Shown here: positions 1-9,800 of the stretch, one piece after another | How positions within the stretch are numbered: the first letter of the stretch is position 1 | Layout of the letters: every line of letters begins with the position of its first letter | From: Clostridium sp. Marseille-P3244 | GTDB lineage: Bacteria; Bacillota; Clostridia; Lachnospirales; Lachnospiraceae | DNA length: 64,000 nt | Reading direction: 5' to 3' | Assembly: GCF_900120155.1 (NCBI RefSeq) | Contig: NZ_LT635548.1 | Coordinates: 284,602-348,601 of the forward strand | Program-made: the position numbers and the translations under genes | The notes under the pieces: model-generated | What the model was told of the DNA's origin: nothing | Databases searched by the model: none | What the model saw: the letters and a program-made list of their open reading frames with translations, nothing else

Positions 1-329
1 GCCTGAACACTCAAACCGGCAGCCGCAATATCAAAATCCATCTCTGAGATATCTTCATAGGCGGTCACCGTAGTTCCATTGGGTTCTCCCGGCACATATC
101 CAGAATCCGGATCTCCATCGTTTGCGATATCTCCCCCATCAGACATCGCTATCGTACTTTCAGAACTCCCAAGGCCAAGCCGGTTCAGCCAGGAACTTAC
201 AATCCGTTCGTCTTCTCTGCTGCTTAGATCTGTCAGGCCTCCCATTACAATCCCGGCAGCCGTCAGAAAGATCCCCGCCGCGGCCAGCGCGGCGACCACA
301 ATCCAGAATACCTTCCATTTCCTGCTCAT
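1..329 (-). CDS. DUF4097-type adhesin-like protein, partial
   Basis: The N-terminal 109 or so residues are visible; the gene runs off the left edge. Residues 6-30 form one hydrophobic segment (signal anchor), followed by a Ser/Asp/Gly-rich linker and then the start of a beta-repeat region (MDFDIAAAGLSVQ), typical of the opening of DUF4097 domains. It begins 6 bp after the DUF1700 stop, so PadR, DUF1700 and DUF4097 form one minus-strand operon. That three-gene arrangement is recurrent in Firmicutes, where the DUF4097 protein is thought to be a surface-exposed envelope-stress component; its biochemical role is unknown. The family call rests on context plus the short beta-strand start. Confidence 0.7.
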   Translation of the reverse strand, partial: MSRKWKVFWIVVAALAAAGIFLTAAGIVMGGLTDLSSREDERIVSSWLNRLGLGSSESTIAMSDGGDIANDGDPDSGYVPGEPNGTTVTAYEDISEMDFDIAAAGLSVQ

Positions 330-335
330 TCTCTG

Positions 336-992
336 TTACACCGCCTTTCCATAAAACGGACGTCTGCAAAGGTTCACGAAACCTCTGATCATCGCCGGAT
401 ATACCAGGATGCAGAGCTTTACTGTTCCGACTGTCGCGGCAAGTCCCACCGCAAATAACAGAAGTCCCACTCCTGTAACAATCATTGCCGCCGGAGGGAT
501 CACAAACAGGGCGATTCCCATTCCTGCTACCGCCACCCCCGCGATCATAATGCATACAGCCGCGATCACAAGTCCTGCAAAAAAGCATACGACTGAGGCA
601 ACAATACCCAGCACGATACCGGCCGCGCCCAGAGAAACAGGCCACACAGCGATCACGATCAGCACAATAAGAAGCAGTTTCACTTTTCCGCTGGTCCATG
701 GCCTTGAGTCCTCCTCGCTTTTTTCTTTCTTACAGCCGGAAGTCTTCCCATACTTTTCCATACAATTTTTCTGGTCAAATTCTGATTCATTGAACTCCGT
801 TCCATAGTAGTCCGATTTGATCGACTCGGCCACCTTTCTGGGGCTTCCCAGTTCCCGGAGTACATCCGCTTCCTTTTCCTCCCCGGCGTCGGCAAAATAA
901 TCTGCATAATACTGAACCGCCGCGCGCCGCTCTTCCTCCGGCATATCCGCCAGCAGTCTTTCTAGTTCAGCTAAAAATCCAATACGGTTCAT
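336..992 (-). CDS. DUF1700 membrane protein
   Basis: This 218-residue protein has a soluble helical N-terminus (MNRIGFLAELERLLADMPEE, then YYADYFADAGEEKEADVLRE and LGSPRKVAESI). This is the signature of the DUF1700 (HAAS-type) domain, which pairs with PadR regulators. A charged linker follows, then about four hydrophobic segments in residues 105-200. The start overlaps the padR stop by four bases (ATGA), implying translational coupling. Known of the family: the helical domain is thought to interact with the cognate PadR, so the protein may couple membrane state to transcription. That role is inferred here, not visible in the sequence. Confidence 0.85.
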   Translation of the reverse strand: MNRIGFLAELERLLADMPEEERRAAVQYYADYFADAGEEKEADVLRELGSPRKVAESIKSDYYGTEFNESEFDQKNCMEKYGKTSGCKKEKSEEDSRPWTSGKVKLLLIVLIVIAVWPVSLGAAGIVLGIVASVVCFFAGLVIAAVCIMIAGVAVAGMGIALFVIPPAAMIVTGVGLLLFAVGLAATVGTVKLCILVYPAMIRGFVNLCRRPFYGKAV

Positions 993-1312
993 GCAGTCAC
1001 ACCTCCCTCAAATATTGCGTTGATCTTATGAGTATATGTCTTCCATTCTGATTTATACAGATTCAGCTGCGCCATCCCCTGGGATGTCACTTTATAGTAT
1101 CTTCTGTTCCTGCCGTCAAACTGTCTGTCATATACTTCCAGACATTCATCTTTCTGAAGCCTGCGCAGGACCGGATACAACGTCGATTCTGACACATCAA
1201 TGACTTTACGCACATCCTGAGTAATGCGGTAGCCGTAGGTTCCCTCATCCTCCCGGGAGACAACAGCAAGCACAATGGCATCCAGAAGTGCCGCGCCCGT
1301 GTTAAATATCAT
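989..1312 (-). CDS. PadR family transcriptional regulator
   Basis: A 107-residue winged-helix regulator. The sequence YGYRITQDV, STLYPVLRRLQKDECLEV and RRYYKVTSQG is the standard PadR DNA-binding core. I start at ATG 1312 (MIFNTGAALL) because GAAAGG lies 8 bases upstream; a longer frame to 1345 lacks a ribosome site. It is first in the operon with DUF1700 and DUF4097. A consensus promoter containing a perfect 25-bp palindrome and a second inverted repeat lies directly upstream, so autorepression is likely. Confidence 0.92.
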   Translation of the reverse strand: MIFNTGAALLDAIVLAVVSREDEGTYGYRITQDVRKVIDVSESTLYPVLRRLQKDECLEVYDRQFDGRNRRYYKVTSQGMAQLNLYKSEWKTYTHKINAIFEGGVTA

Positions 1313-1327
1313 CCAATCACCCTTTCT

Positions 1328-1355
1328 GCACAATACCGGAAGCACTGTATTGTGC
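1328..1355. repeat. Inverted repeat in padR leader
   Basis: Nine-base arms GCACAATAC (1328-1336) and GTATTGTGC (1347-1355) enclose 10 bases. It lies at the expected 5' end of the padR transcript, just upstream of the ribosome site at 1321-1326. It could be a second PadR operator or an mRNA hairpin. Confidence 0.6.
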
Positions 1356-1361
1356 TGTTTT

Positions 1362-1394
1362 CTATATTATATTTTATATAATATAGAGTGTCAA
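1362..1394 (-). promoter_or_regulatory. padR promoter with palindromic operator
   Basis: On the minus strand, TTGACA (1389-1394), a 17-base spacer and TATAAT (1366-1371) form a near-consensus sigma-A promoter. The spacer and -10 lie inside a perfect 25-bp palindrome, CTATATTATAT-TTT-ATATAATATAG (1362-1386). A repressor bound there would block RNA polymerase. The link to the adjacent PadR is inference. Confidence 0.75.
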
Positions 1395-1476
1395 TATAAT
1401 ATTACTTAAGTTATATAAAACTGTTTCTTAAGACTTTCCAAAGATCTGCTCCAAACCCTTTTGTCTGGCTCAAGTT

Positions 1477-1507
1477 ATAAAAAGAAGCGCTCTGTCACAG
1501 CGCTTCT
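1477..1507 (-). terminator. Rho-independent terminator of dapL
   Basis: The stem AGAAGCGCT/AGCGCTTCT (1483-1507, 7-base loop) is followed on the minus strand by TTTTATAA. It lies 75 bp past the dapL stop and separates that gene from the padR operon. Confidence 0.85.
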
Positions 1508-1582
1508 CAGTCAGACGCCTGCCGGCATCTGCAAATATTTTTTAAATCCTGTGTCAACCTTTTTCCTTATGGCGCAACATTC

Positions 1583-2794
1583 TTACACACCTTTCAGCAT
1601 GGCTTCAAACCGCTCCATGGCTTCTTTCGTCTTTTCATGAGTGCCGAATGAAGTCAGTCGAAAATGGTATTTGCCATTCACGCCAAAGCCCGCGCCCGGA
1701 GTTCCGACCACCTGAGCCTTCTCCAGAAGACGGTCAAAAAATTGCCAGGAATCCATTCCGTCCGGGCATTTAAACCAAATATACGGGGAATTCACCCCTC
1801 CGGTAAATGGAATATGATTCCTTCGGAGCGTATCGGCAATCACAGCCGCATTCTCCATATAATACGAAATATTTTCCATGCACTCCTTCATGCCTTTCTC
1901 GGTAAGCACAGAAGCCGCGGCATACTGGATAATGTAAGGTGTCCCATTAAACTTGGTAGACTGTCTTCTGTTCCACATATCATGCAGGCTCATTTCCTCT
2001 CCAGCAGAAGAAGGGAAAGTCAGTGCTTTCGGTACCACTGTATAGGAGAAACGGGTTCCTGTAAATCCGGCTGTTTTTGAGAGAGAGCAGAATTCAATGG
2101 CACATTTTTCCGCCCCCTTCACCGCATAGATACTGCGGGGCAGATCCGTTTCAGAGACAAAGGCCTCATAAGCGGAGTCGAATAAGATCACTGCCTTATT
2201 TCTGAGCGCGTAATCTACCCAGGCCTGCAGCTGTTCTTTACTGTAGCACGCGCCGGTAGGATTGTTTGGTGAACACAGGTAGATCACGTCTGCTGTCACC
2301 GAATCATCCGGCATAGGAAGGAAATCATTTTCCTCTGTTCCGTTCATATATATGATCTGTTTGCCGTCCATGATATTTGTATCCACATACACCGGGTAGA
2401 CCGGATCCGGCACAAGGATCACATTCTCCATGGAGAACAGTTCTGTAATATTTCCCGTGTCACTCTTGGCCCCGTCAGAAATGAATACGGAATCCGGATC
2501 TACATTCACCCCGTTTCGCGCATAATATTCAGATACCGCCCTGCGGATAAACTCATACCCCTGTTCCGGTCCGTATCCTTTAAACGTCGCCCCGTCAGCC
2601 TGCATCTCCACCGCCTCGTGGAGGGCCTCAATAGCGCTTTTCGTCAGAGGGCGGGTCACATCGCCTATTCCCAGACGGATGATCCTCTCTGCCTGTGCTG
2701 GATGTGCCTCCTCGTAGGCGCTCACTCTCCTGGCGATCTCGGCAAAGAGATAACTTTCTTTTACATTTAAATAATTTTCATTCAGTTTTACCAT
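1583..2794 (-). CDS. dapL: LL-diaminopimelate aminotransferase
   Basis: A fold-type I PLP aminotransferase that converts tetrahydrodipicolinate to LL-diaminopimelate with glutamate as amino donor, in the one-step lysine/peptidoglycan branch. Visible: LGIGDVTRPL near the N-terminus, the PLP-contact stretch CSPNNPTGA, FDSAYEAF, and the Schiff-base lysine in SLSKTAGFTGTR. The chosen start at 2794 (MVKLNENYLNVKESYLFAEI) is the usual DapL N-terminus and has AGGAAAAGG upstream; the longer frame to 2857 runs through a leader hairpin. Length 403 residues, as expected for DapL. It is monocistronic, with a terminator at 1477-1507 and a possible attenuator upstream. Confidence 0.95.
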   Translation of the reverse strand: MVKLNENYLNVKESYLFAEIARRVSAYEEAHPAQAERIIRLGIGDVTRPLTKSAIEALHEAVEMQADGATFKGYGPEQGYEFIRRAVSEYYARNGVNVDPDSVFISDGAKSDTGNITELFSMENVILVPDPVYPVYVDTNIMDGKQIIYMNGTEENDFLPMPDDSVTADVIYLCSPNNPTGACYSKEQLQAWVDYALRNKAVILFDSAYEAFVSETDLPRSIYAVKGAEKCAIEFCSLSKTAGFTGTRFSYTVVPKALTFPSSAGEEMSLHDMWNRRQSTKFNGTPYIIQYAAASVLTEKGMKECMENISYYMENAAVIADTLRRNHIPFTGGVNSPYIWFKCPDGMDSWQFFDRLLEKAQVVGTPGAGFGVNGKYHFRLTSFGTHEKTKEAMERFEAMLKGV

Positions 2795-2822
2795 ATTTAT
2801 CCTTTTCCTTTCCCGTAAAATT

Positions 2823-2852
2823 ACAAAAAGCGGGACTGCTCCCCCTTCCCGC
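2823..2852 (-). terminator. Candidate attenuator in dapL leader
   Basis: In the leader between the dapL promoter and start codon, GCGGGA/TCCCGC (2830-2852) precedes TTTTTG on the minus strand: a terminator inside a 5' UTR. Upstream leader segments (CTCCC and CCCA at about 2865-2873) could pair with the G-rich loop or arm and compete. No known riboswitch fold fits in about 100 nt, so the sensing mechanism is open. Confidence 0.5.
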
Positions 2853-2904
2853 CCCATTGCGGTACCGTGGGAGTATCAGAACCCGCTCTGTTTTTCTGCA
2901 CTCT

Positions 2905-2933
2905 ATCATAACAGAAAATCTTTCTTATGAAAA
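2905..2933 (-). promoter_or_regulatory. Probable dapL promoter
   Basis: Minus strand TTTTCA (2928-2933), 17-base spacer, TATGAT (2905-2910). The -35 is weak and the -10 reasonable. A transcript from here would carry a leader of about 100 nt containing the attenuator-like hairpin. Confidence 0.5.
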
Positions 2934-2971
2934 GCCCTTTTTGCCCATGCTGCTTCCAGAGCCCGCTGCTT

Positions 2972-3244
2972 TTATCCCGCAAGTCTTATCACCGCCGCCG
3001 CGACGATCACGCAGTGTACGACCAGCATCACCGGCACTCCGATGACAAATTTCGCGGTCCTTGTCTTGTGGCGGAACATCAGCATCCCCGCCAGAGCCCC
3101 CACAGAGCCGCCTGCCAGAGTAAACAGCAGAAGGGTACGCTCGGGGATCCTCCACTTTCCTGCCTTTGCCTTCCATTTATCCATACCATACAGAATCATT
3201 GTGATCCCGTTGACCAGGATCAGATAACCGATCAGAATCTTCAT
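2972..3244 (-). CDS. DUF1294 small membrane protein
   Basis: A 90-residue protein with three hydrophobic segments and the DUF1294 signature: YGMDKWKAKAGKWRIPE, then LAGGSVGALAGMLMFRHKT and KFVIGVPVM. Function is unknown. Its start overlaps the addA stop by four bases, so it is translated as the third gene of the addB-addA operon. DUF1294 is usually stand-alone; the coupling here may be operon convenience rather than a repair role. Confidence 0.85.
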   Translation of the reverse strand: MKILIGYLILVNGITMILYGMDKWKAKAGKWRIPERTLLLFTLAGGSVGALAGMLMFRHKTRTAKFVIGVPVMLVVHCVIVAAAVIRLAG

Positions 3245-6200
3245 ACTTTGATTTCCTCCCTGAGCGTAAATGAATAGATAATCTTTTCCTTTACCGGTTT
3301 TTCTGTCAGCTGCGTCAGTGCCCTGGCATAATAATCCAGCTGGGCATGGTATTTTTCCTTCAGCTCGTCCGCGCTCTTCACCCGGTCTGTTTTATAGTCC
3401 AGCACGATCAGTCCGTCCGGTTCCTCAAAATACACGTCAATGATCCCCTGGACAAGAATTTTTTCTCCGGCATCCGCCGCCAGACTGCTCTTGGAATAAA
3501 GCTCTTCTGCATCCATGCTGAGCACAAAAGGCTGCTCTTTAAAAAGCACGCCCTTCCGGGCAGCCTTTCTCATCCGCCGGCCGCTCTCACAGCGAAGAAA
3601 TTCAAGAATATCTCCAGGACGGATACACTCCGCCATCTCTCGCGGAATCCTGCCGGCTCTTAAGAGATCTTCCACTGCTTCTGGCAGACTTGTCTCATCA
3701 TAATCAACAGTAAAATCCAGCAGTTCCAGCAATTTATGATAGGCACTTCCCCGAGATGCCCCTGTAAGTTCCTCTTCCCTCTGCAGAAAGCCCGGCAAAA
3801 GGGGAACGGTCTCTGGTTCCCTGTACATCTCTTCTCCGGCCTCCTCAGACAAAACAGAATGTTTTTTCAGCTCGGAAACTGTAAATTTCAGCTTCATGCT
3901 TTCCTGGGCCGCATAAGGATACACATAATCCATCTGCTCTGTCAGCTGTTTTTCAAGTTCAGGCACAAAAGTTTTTTTCACATCCCAGTGCGTCAGCACA
4001 TCCAGCGCCACCTGCTCCGTAGTCCGCTCCACCGCTTTTCCGGCCTCCAGATCCTTTCCTGTAAAAAAGCGGACATCAACCGGAGCATCCTGCCTGATCG
4101 TCCCGGTCCCCTCTGACAGCAGGGCCGGCAGCACCCAGTCCAGATACGTTCTGGCGCCTGCTGTACGGAACTCTCCTCTCTCTCCGATCACGGCCTCGGC
4201 TTCCCTGTGGTCCGCGCAGCCTGTCAGAATCAGCTTTTCTTTCGCGCGAGTCATGGCCACATAGAGGATCCTCATCTCTTCGGACAGCGTCTCCAGACAG
4301 GACTCCTCCCGGATGATCTTTTTCAAAAATGTAGGCGTCTTGGTCCTCCGTTCCAGATCGATATGATCCAGCCCGGCCCCCCACTCCGGATGAAGGATCA
4401 CACTTCCCTTCGTATCCTGCATATTGAATCTCTTTCCCAGCCCTGCCACAAATACCACCGGGAACTCCAGGCCCTTGCTTTTATGGATACTCATAATGCG
4501 GACCGTGTCCGCCTGTTCGTCAAAAATCCCCGCCTCTCCGTAGTCCACATCATATTTTTTGAGCTGTTCGATATAGCGCACAAAATGAAACAGCCCTTTG
4601 TAACTTGTCTTTTCGAAAGCCGCTGCCTTTTCCTCCAGCATTTCCACATTTGCCATGCGCTGAGCTCCCCCTGGCATGGCTGTGATATAAATGTCAAATC
4701 CTGTTGTCTCTATGATCTCTGTCAACAGTTCATGAACAGGTGTATAAGATACCCTCTCACGGAAATACGATATCCGGCAAAGTACATTGCGAAGCTGCTC
4801 CTGCCTGCGGATTCCCCCTCCATCTGCCGGATGGTACTCCGGCGCCGCATACTCTGTAACAGCCTGATAAAAAGGCAGATCGGGAAACGCAATCCTTATC
4901 TCCGCCAGATCTTCCGCGCTCATATTCCCAAAAGGCGAAGTCAGCACCGCGGTCAGGGGAAGATCCTGTCTGAAATTATCCAGAAGTTTCAGATAGTCCA
5001 GAAGAACACTCACCTCATAAGTCTCGAAATATCCTTCCCGGCTCACCGAATGTGCCGGAATCCCTTCTTCTGTTAATACAGACGTAAAATCCTCTGCCCA
5101 TCCTTTCACGCTTCTGGTCAGGATCACAATATCACGGTACCGGATCTTTCGGTACGTTCCACTGTCTCTGTCTACTACGGCGCCATTCTGCATCAACTCC
5201 CGGATCCGCCCGGCGATCATACGGGCCTCCGGCTTTCGGCTGCTCTCCTGTCCCTTCCCCTCTTGTACTTGGCTCACCTCTTCCGTATCCGGACAGTACA
5301 AAAGCAGTTCTGTCCGGTCTGTAAATTCCGGAAATGCCTCTGCGTCCAAAAAAGGAGGAAACTGAGCTCCGGGATATAGGGCCGCGCTGTCATCATATTC
5401 GATCCCGCCTAACTCCCTGGCCATAATCTGGCGGAAAATATAGTTGACACTGTTAAGAACCTCGGGACGGCTGCGGAAATTTTTGTGCAGGTCGATCCTC
5501 TGGGTCTCACTGTCTGTGAGGCTGTAAGTCTCATACTTCTCCATGAAAAGCTCCGGCCGGGAAAGCCGGAAACTGTAGATACTCTGCTTCACATCTCCCA
5601 CCATAAAGATATTATTCCTGCCCCGGCTCATCCTGGAAACACTGTTCAAAATCGACTCCTGGACCAGATTGCTGTCCTGATATTCATCGATCATCACTTC
5701 TTCAAAACGTTCCTGATACTCTGCCGCCACAGTGGAAGGTACCAGCCTGCCATCCTGTTCCTCTGTCAGAATCGCAAGAGCAAACTGTTCCATGTCACTA
5801 AAATCAATCAGATTTCTGCTCTGCTTTCTGTCCCTCAACATGTCTGAAAATCTCTTTACCAGTCTGGAGAGCATTTCCATGGACGGACATGTCTTTTCCA
5901 TCTCCTTTTGCCACTCTTTACGGGGCGCATAAAAATAGGACTCTCTCATATCCTGGAACAGCTTTTTTACCTGTTCCCGAAGTCTTTTTACCTGTTCTTT
6001 CTTTTCAGCGGATACTGTCTCATCTTTTTTGGGGGAAAGACGTTTCCAGACAAAGCCCTGGACCAGTTCATACATCCTGTCAAGATCTTCTGCCTCTTTC
6101 AGCCTCTCCATGCCCTCCAGATCCGATTCCAGCATATCTCCATACATATAAGGTCCATCCGGCGCTTCACACATCCGGCGGCCTTTTTCCAGCATGCGGC

Positions 6201-6873
6201 ACATGTCTTCCATGCGCATCCGCGCCTGGCACACAGCCCTGGACGCCAGATCAAGGCGGGTTTCTTCTGTGCCGTACCGATATGCGTCCACACAGGAATC
6301 CAGCCATTTCTCAGGCTGGGGATAGCTCCGGGAATATTCGTACAGTTTCAGGATCAGCTCCCCGGCTTTCCTGTCGCTTCTGCCGCTCCCATACCGGTCC
6401 ACAAAAGCAAGGAATTCTTTATCGCCTTCTGCATAGCAGTCTTCCAGAAGTTCATCCAGGACATCCTCTTTCAGAAGCTTTAATTCCCCTTCCTCAGCAA
6501 TCCGGAAACCCGGATCGATACCGATCACATGAAAATGATCCCGGATGACCGAAAGGCAGAAACTGTGGATGGTCGTAATAGCGGCGCTGTGGATCAGAGT
6601 AGCCTGCTGCTCCAGATGTCCGTTCTCCGGGTGCTCTTCCAGCTTTCTCTCCAGAGCCTCCCGGATTCTTTCCTTCATCTCAGACGCGGCCGCCTCTGTA
6701 AATGTCACGATCAACAGCTGATCCACACTGACCGGGTGTTCTTCTGTCAGCCGTCGGATGATACGCTCAACCAAAACCGCTGTTTTCCCCGAACCGGCTG
6801 CCGCGGAGACCAGGATATTACGATTCCGGGTCTCTATGACTTTTCTCTGCTCCTGCGTCCACTCTACGCTCAT
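3241..6873 (-). CDS. addA: ATP-dependent helicase/nuclease subunit A
   Basis: The 3'-5' UvrD-like helicase plus nuclease subunit of AddAB, which processes double-strand ends to Chi-regulated 3' overhangs for RecA (role from family knowledge). In order: Q motif and Walker A (AAAGSGKT, Lys about 30), motif II DEYQDSN near residue 400, NFRSRPEVLNSVNYIF, motif V IMSIHKSKGLEFPVVF, VAMTRAKEKL, and the C-terminal nuclease motif VLDYKTDRV. About 1210 residues, normal for AddA. ATG 6873 is preferred over ATG 6879 because AGGAGG is 9 bases upstream of the former and too close to the latter. The start lies inside the end of addB (56-bp overlap). Confidence 0.96.
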   Translation of the reverse strand: MSVEWTQEQRKVIETRNRNILVSAAAGSGKTAVLVERIIRRLTEEHPVSVDQLLIVTFTEAAASEMKERIREALERKLEEHPENGHLEQQATLIHSAAITTIHSFCLSVIRDHFHVIGIDPGFRIAEEGELKLLKEDVLDELLEDCYAEGDKEFLAFVDRYGSGRSDRKAGELILKLYEYSRSYPQPEKWLDSCVDAYRYGTEETRLDLASRAVCQARMRMEDMCRMLEKGRRMCEAPDGPYMYGDMLESDLEGMERLKEAEDLDRMYELVQGFVWKRLSPKKDETVSAEKKEQVKRLREQVKKLFQDMRESYFYAPRKEWQKEMEKTCPSMEMLSRLVKRFSDMLRDRKQSRNLIDFSDMEQFALAILTEEQDGRLVPSTVAAEYQERFEEVMIDEYQDSNLVQESILNSVSRMSRGRNNIFMVGDVKQSIYSFRLSRPELFMEKYETYSLTDSETQRIDLHKNFRSRPEVLNSVNYIFRQIMARELGGIEYDDSAALYPGAQFPPFLDAEAFPEFTDRTELLLYCPDTEEVSQVQEGKGQESSRKPEARMIAGRIRELMQNGAVVDRDSGTYRKIRYRDIVILTRSVKGWAEDFTSVLTEEGIPAHSVSREGYFETYEVSVLLDYLKLLDNFRQDLPLTAVLTSPFGNMSAEDLAEIRIAFPDLPFYQAVTEYAAPEYHPADGGGIRRQEQLRNVLCRISYFRERVSYTPVHELLTEIIETTGFDIYITAMPGGAQRMANVEMLEEKAAAFEKTSYKGLFHFVRYIEQLKKYDVDYGEAGIFDEQADTVRIMSIHKSKGLEFPVVFVAGLGKRFNMQDTKGSVILHPEWGAGLDHIDLERRTKTPTFLKKIIREESCLETLSEEMRILYVAMTRAKEKLILTGCADHREAEAVIGERGEFRTAGARTYLDWVLPALLSEGTGTIRQDAPVDVRFFTGKDLEAGKAVERTTEQVALDVLTHWDVKKTFVPELEKQLTEQMDYVYPYAAQESMKLKFTVSELKKHSVLSEEAGEEMYREPETVPLLPGFLQREEELTGASRGSAYHKLLELLDFTVDYDETSLPEAVEDLLRAGRIPREMAECIRPGDILEFLRCESGRRMRKAARKGVLFKEQPFVLSMDAEELYSKSSLAADAGEKILVQGIIDVYFEEPDGLIVLDYKTDRVKSADELKEKYHAQLDYYARALTQLTEKPVKEKIIYSFTLREEIKV

Positions 6874-9800
6874 TTCCATTCACCTCCTCTGCCATCTTAT
6901 CCACCGCTTCCTCCAGGGAAAATTTCTCAAGCCTTTTAAAGGAATATCCGCTGATCCGCTGATCAAACCCGCAGATATCATGGTACACACAGTAATCGCA
7001 CCCGGAGGCCTCTCCCAACTGGTATGGATCTGCCTGGACTTTTCCCTGATACATTTCTTCTTTCAGACTTTGTTCCTTGTCTTTTGCATACTCCAGCACT
7101 GTCTCAAACAGCTCTCCCGGAAGCGCACGGGAGTTCCTGCTCAGAGTTCCGTCTTTATTCCTTCCAAAGGGGAACAGCACGGAAGATCCTAAGAGATCTC
7201 TCTCCAGATGAGAGAGCACCCTCTCATCGCTGTTGACAATACCATCCAGCCTCAATTCTTTTAAAATATTGTTTTCCACCGCTTCATCACTGTCGGCCTC
7301 GGGAACAACCGGATCCTGGATTTTATAATAAAAGATGCCCGCGGGGACGATCTCCTTTCCCGGATGCCTCTCTTTTTCCACGCCGAGCGCCGCGTTCAGA
7401 TACACAGGAAGCTGCATCTGGAGCCCATGGTAGAGCGCGGTGATGTCAAAGCTCTTCATCCCGGTCTTATAATCTGTCACTTTTACATAAACATGTTCCT
7501 CATCCTCACAAGTATCGATCCGGTCGATCTTTCCGCTCCCGAATTTCATCTCATACCCGCTTGGCACAAAATCTCCTTTTTCCATCTGCCTGGTAAGCGC
7601 CCACACAGATCTGCTGATAAGCCTTCGGATCCGCTGGATCATATATTCATTGCGCGCAGAGCTGAATAAAACCGTATTGCCATAATCGATCACACTCTCC
7701 TCTACGCTCTCCTCGATCAGTTCCTTCCTTTTTTCATCCGGCATATCCGTCCATTTCAGCCCCTCCCTGTCTGCCTTTCTGGAAAATCTCTCCAACGACT
7801 GATGAGCGATATTTCCCAGATCCAGAGCCTGAAAATTGTATTCTTCCCGCTTTGCAAGCCGAAGTCCATACGCTAGGAAATGTGCATAGGCGCAGGAGGC
7901 GAACTGTTCCAGCCGTGTCACGCTGACACGGTCCCGGTCCGGGTAAAGCTTTTCCGCCCGTTCTGCTCCCAGCCTGCCGCTGTCTCTCTGTAAAAAAGCC
8001 GCATGTAAAACAGCTTCTATACGCTCCCGGCTTTTTTCATCTGACAAAAACCAGGTATACAATTCCTTCCACTCTTCACTGATCCCGGCATGGCGCTCTC
8101 TAAGCCCTTCTGCCACTTTCAGGATCCCTGTCTTTCTTGTTATCTCCTGCTCCGCGAACTTCCGATTCTCCTCATCGTAGGGGGATACATCCGGGAAAAG
8201 GCGGCAGATATCCTGTACAAGATACGCAGGCCGTAAAGTTTTTCCGTCACCGGACACTTTTGCCCAGGATATCGACAGACTTTCTGTGGGTTTCGTCAGG
8301 TTCATATACAGATAAAATTTCTGAGTGTATATCTTTTCTTTCGGCCCGGGTGCCAGTATAATGTCTTCCTTTTTAAACACCTCTCTGTCCCGCTCTGACA
8401 GAAACCCCGAAGCCCCTGTATTTCCCGGAAGAAGCGTATCATTCGCGCCCACAAAGAACAGAGCCTTGATATTTTTGATCCTGGTACGCTCTACATCTCC
8501 GATCACCACTTGATCCAGACTGGGCGGTATCACTCCTACCTTTGCCTCTTCCAGTCCGGCATCCAGAAGATCACAATATTCTTTCAGAGAAACCCGCTCG
8601 TCACCCAGAAGCTTCACAAATTTATCAAACAGTTCCAGCACGATACGGTAAATCTGGGCGTATTCTTTTGCAAGAGCCAGCTCAGAAGCTGCCTGAAATC
8701 CCTGTTCCATCTCTGCCAGTCTCTCCTGCAGTTTCTCCCGGGCAATATACTCATAGACAGCAAGGGTCACATCCTTCACTGTCTTGCTCCTCTGTTTTAG
8801 GATCTGCACAAGACCGTCTGTCTTCTCCACGAATCTTACACGAAGATGATTAAGCTCATCCAGTTCTTCCTCCGTCATCCCGGAAGTTTTTCTGACCCAG
8901 GCCTGCTGCCATTTCCTGTATCCTTTGTTGCCCAACGCCAGGCAGTAGTTTTCCAGCCTGTCTGTCTCTTCTCTGGAAAACCCGCACAGACCTGTACGCA
9001 GATAGCGGAATACGCTCTCATAAGTAAAATTCTGCTCTGCCATCCCCAGAAGACTGCGCAGATACTCCACAAACGCGTTCTGGAGGATGCTTTTCTTATA
9101 GTCCATAAAAACCGGAATATCAAATGTCCGGCAGGCCTTCTCCAGAGGATCCGCGTATGTTTCCATATCGGAGGCAATCACCGCAATATCCCGGTACCGG
9201 TATCCCTTTTCCCGGACCATCCTGCGAATACTCCCGGCTACATATCTGGCTTCCTGAGCCGGATTTCTCGCCTCGTGAAGAGAAATCCCAAAAGCTTCCC
9301 CCTCTTTCCCGTGGTATTCTCTCCTGGAATAGCGGAACAGCTCGGATTCCAGAAATGCCATGGCAGGATTTTCCCGGAAACGATAAGGCGGCCTGGCATA
9401 TAAACAGATCGGTTCCTCCACCGTTGTTCCTGCTTCCCGGGCAATCTTTATCAGTGTCGTTGTCATCTGCTTGCTCAGGGCAAACAGCTGATAAGGAGTT
9501 GTATAGACAAACGGATCCTCCCTTCCGTCCATCTCCACAGTAATCATGACCTTGTCGCACACTTTCAGCAATTCTTTCAGCAGGCGGTCCTGCACCGGAG
9601 TAAAACCTGTAAAACCGTCCATCGCGATCACACTGCCTTTTAAAATATCCGACCTGGGAACTGCGCTGCAAAGTACATCCAGCATCTCTTCTTTGGTAAT
9701 ATATTTATCACTCAGATATTCCTCAAAATCTTGATAAAGCCTCCGGATATCCTTTAACTTGAAATAAAGGAAACTTTCTTCGCTCATTGTGTCCAAAAAG

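Noticed and set aside
160..699. 179-codon minus-strand ORF
   Set aside because: Out-of-frame shadow of DUF1700 and DUF4097; the two in-frame genes have ribosome sites and families.
2823..2933. Lysine riboswitch or T-box before dapL
   Set aside because: The leader is about 100 nt, too short for either, and no T-box core sequence is present.
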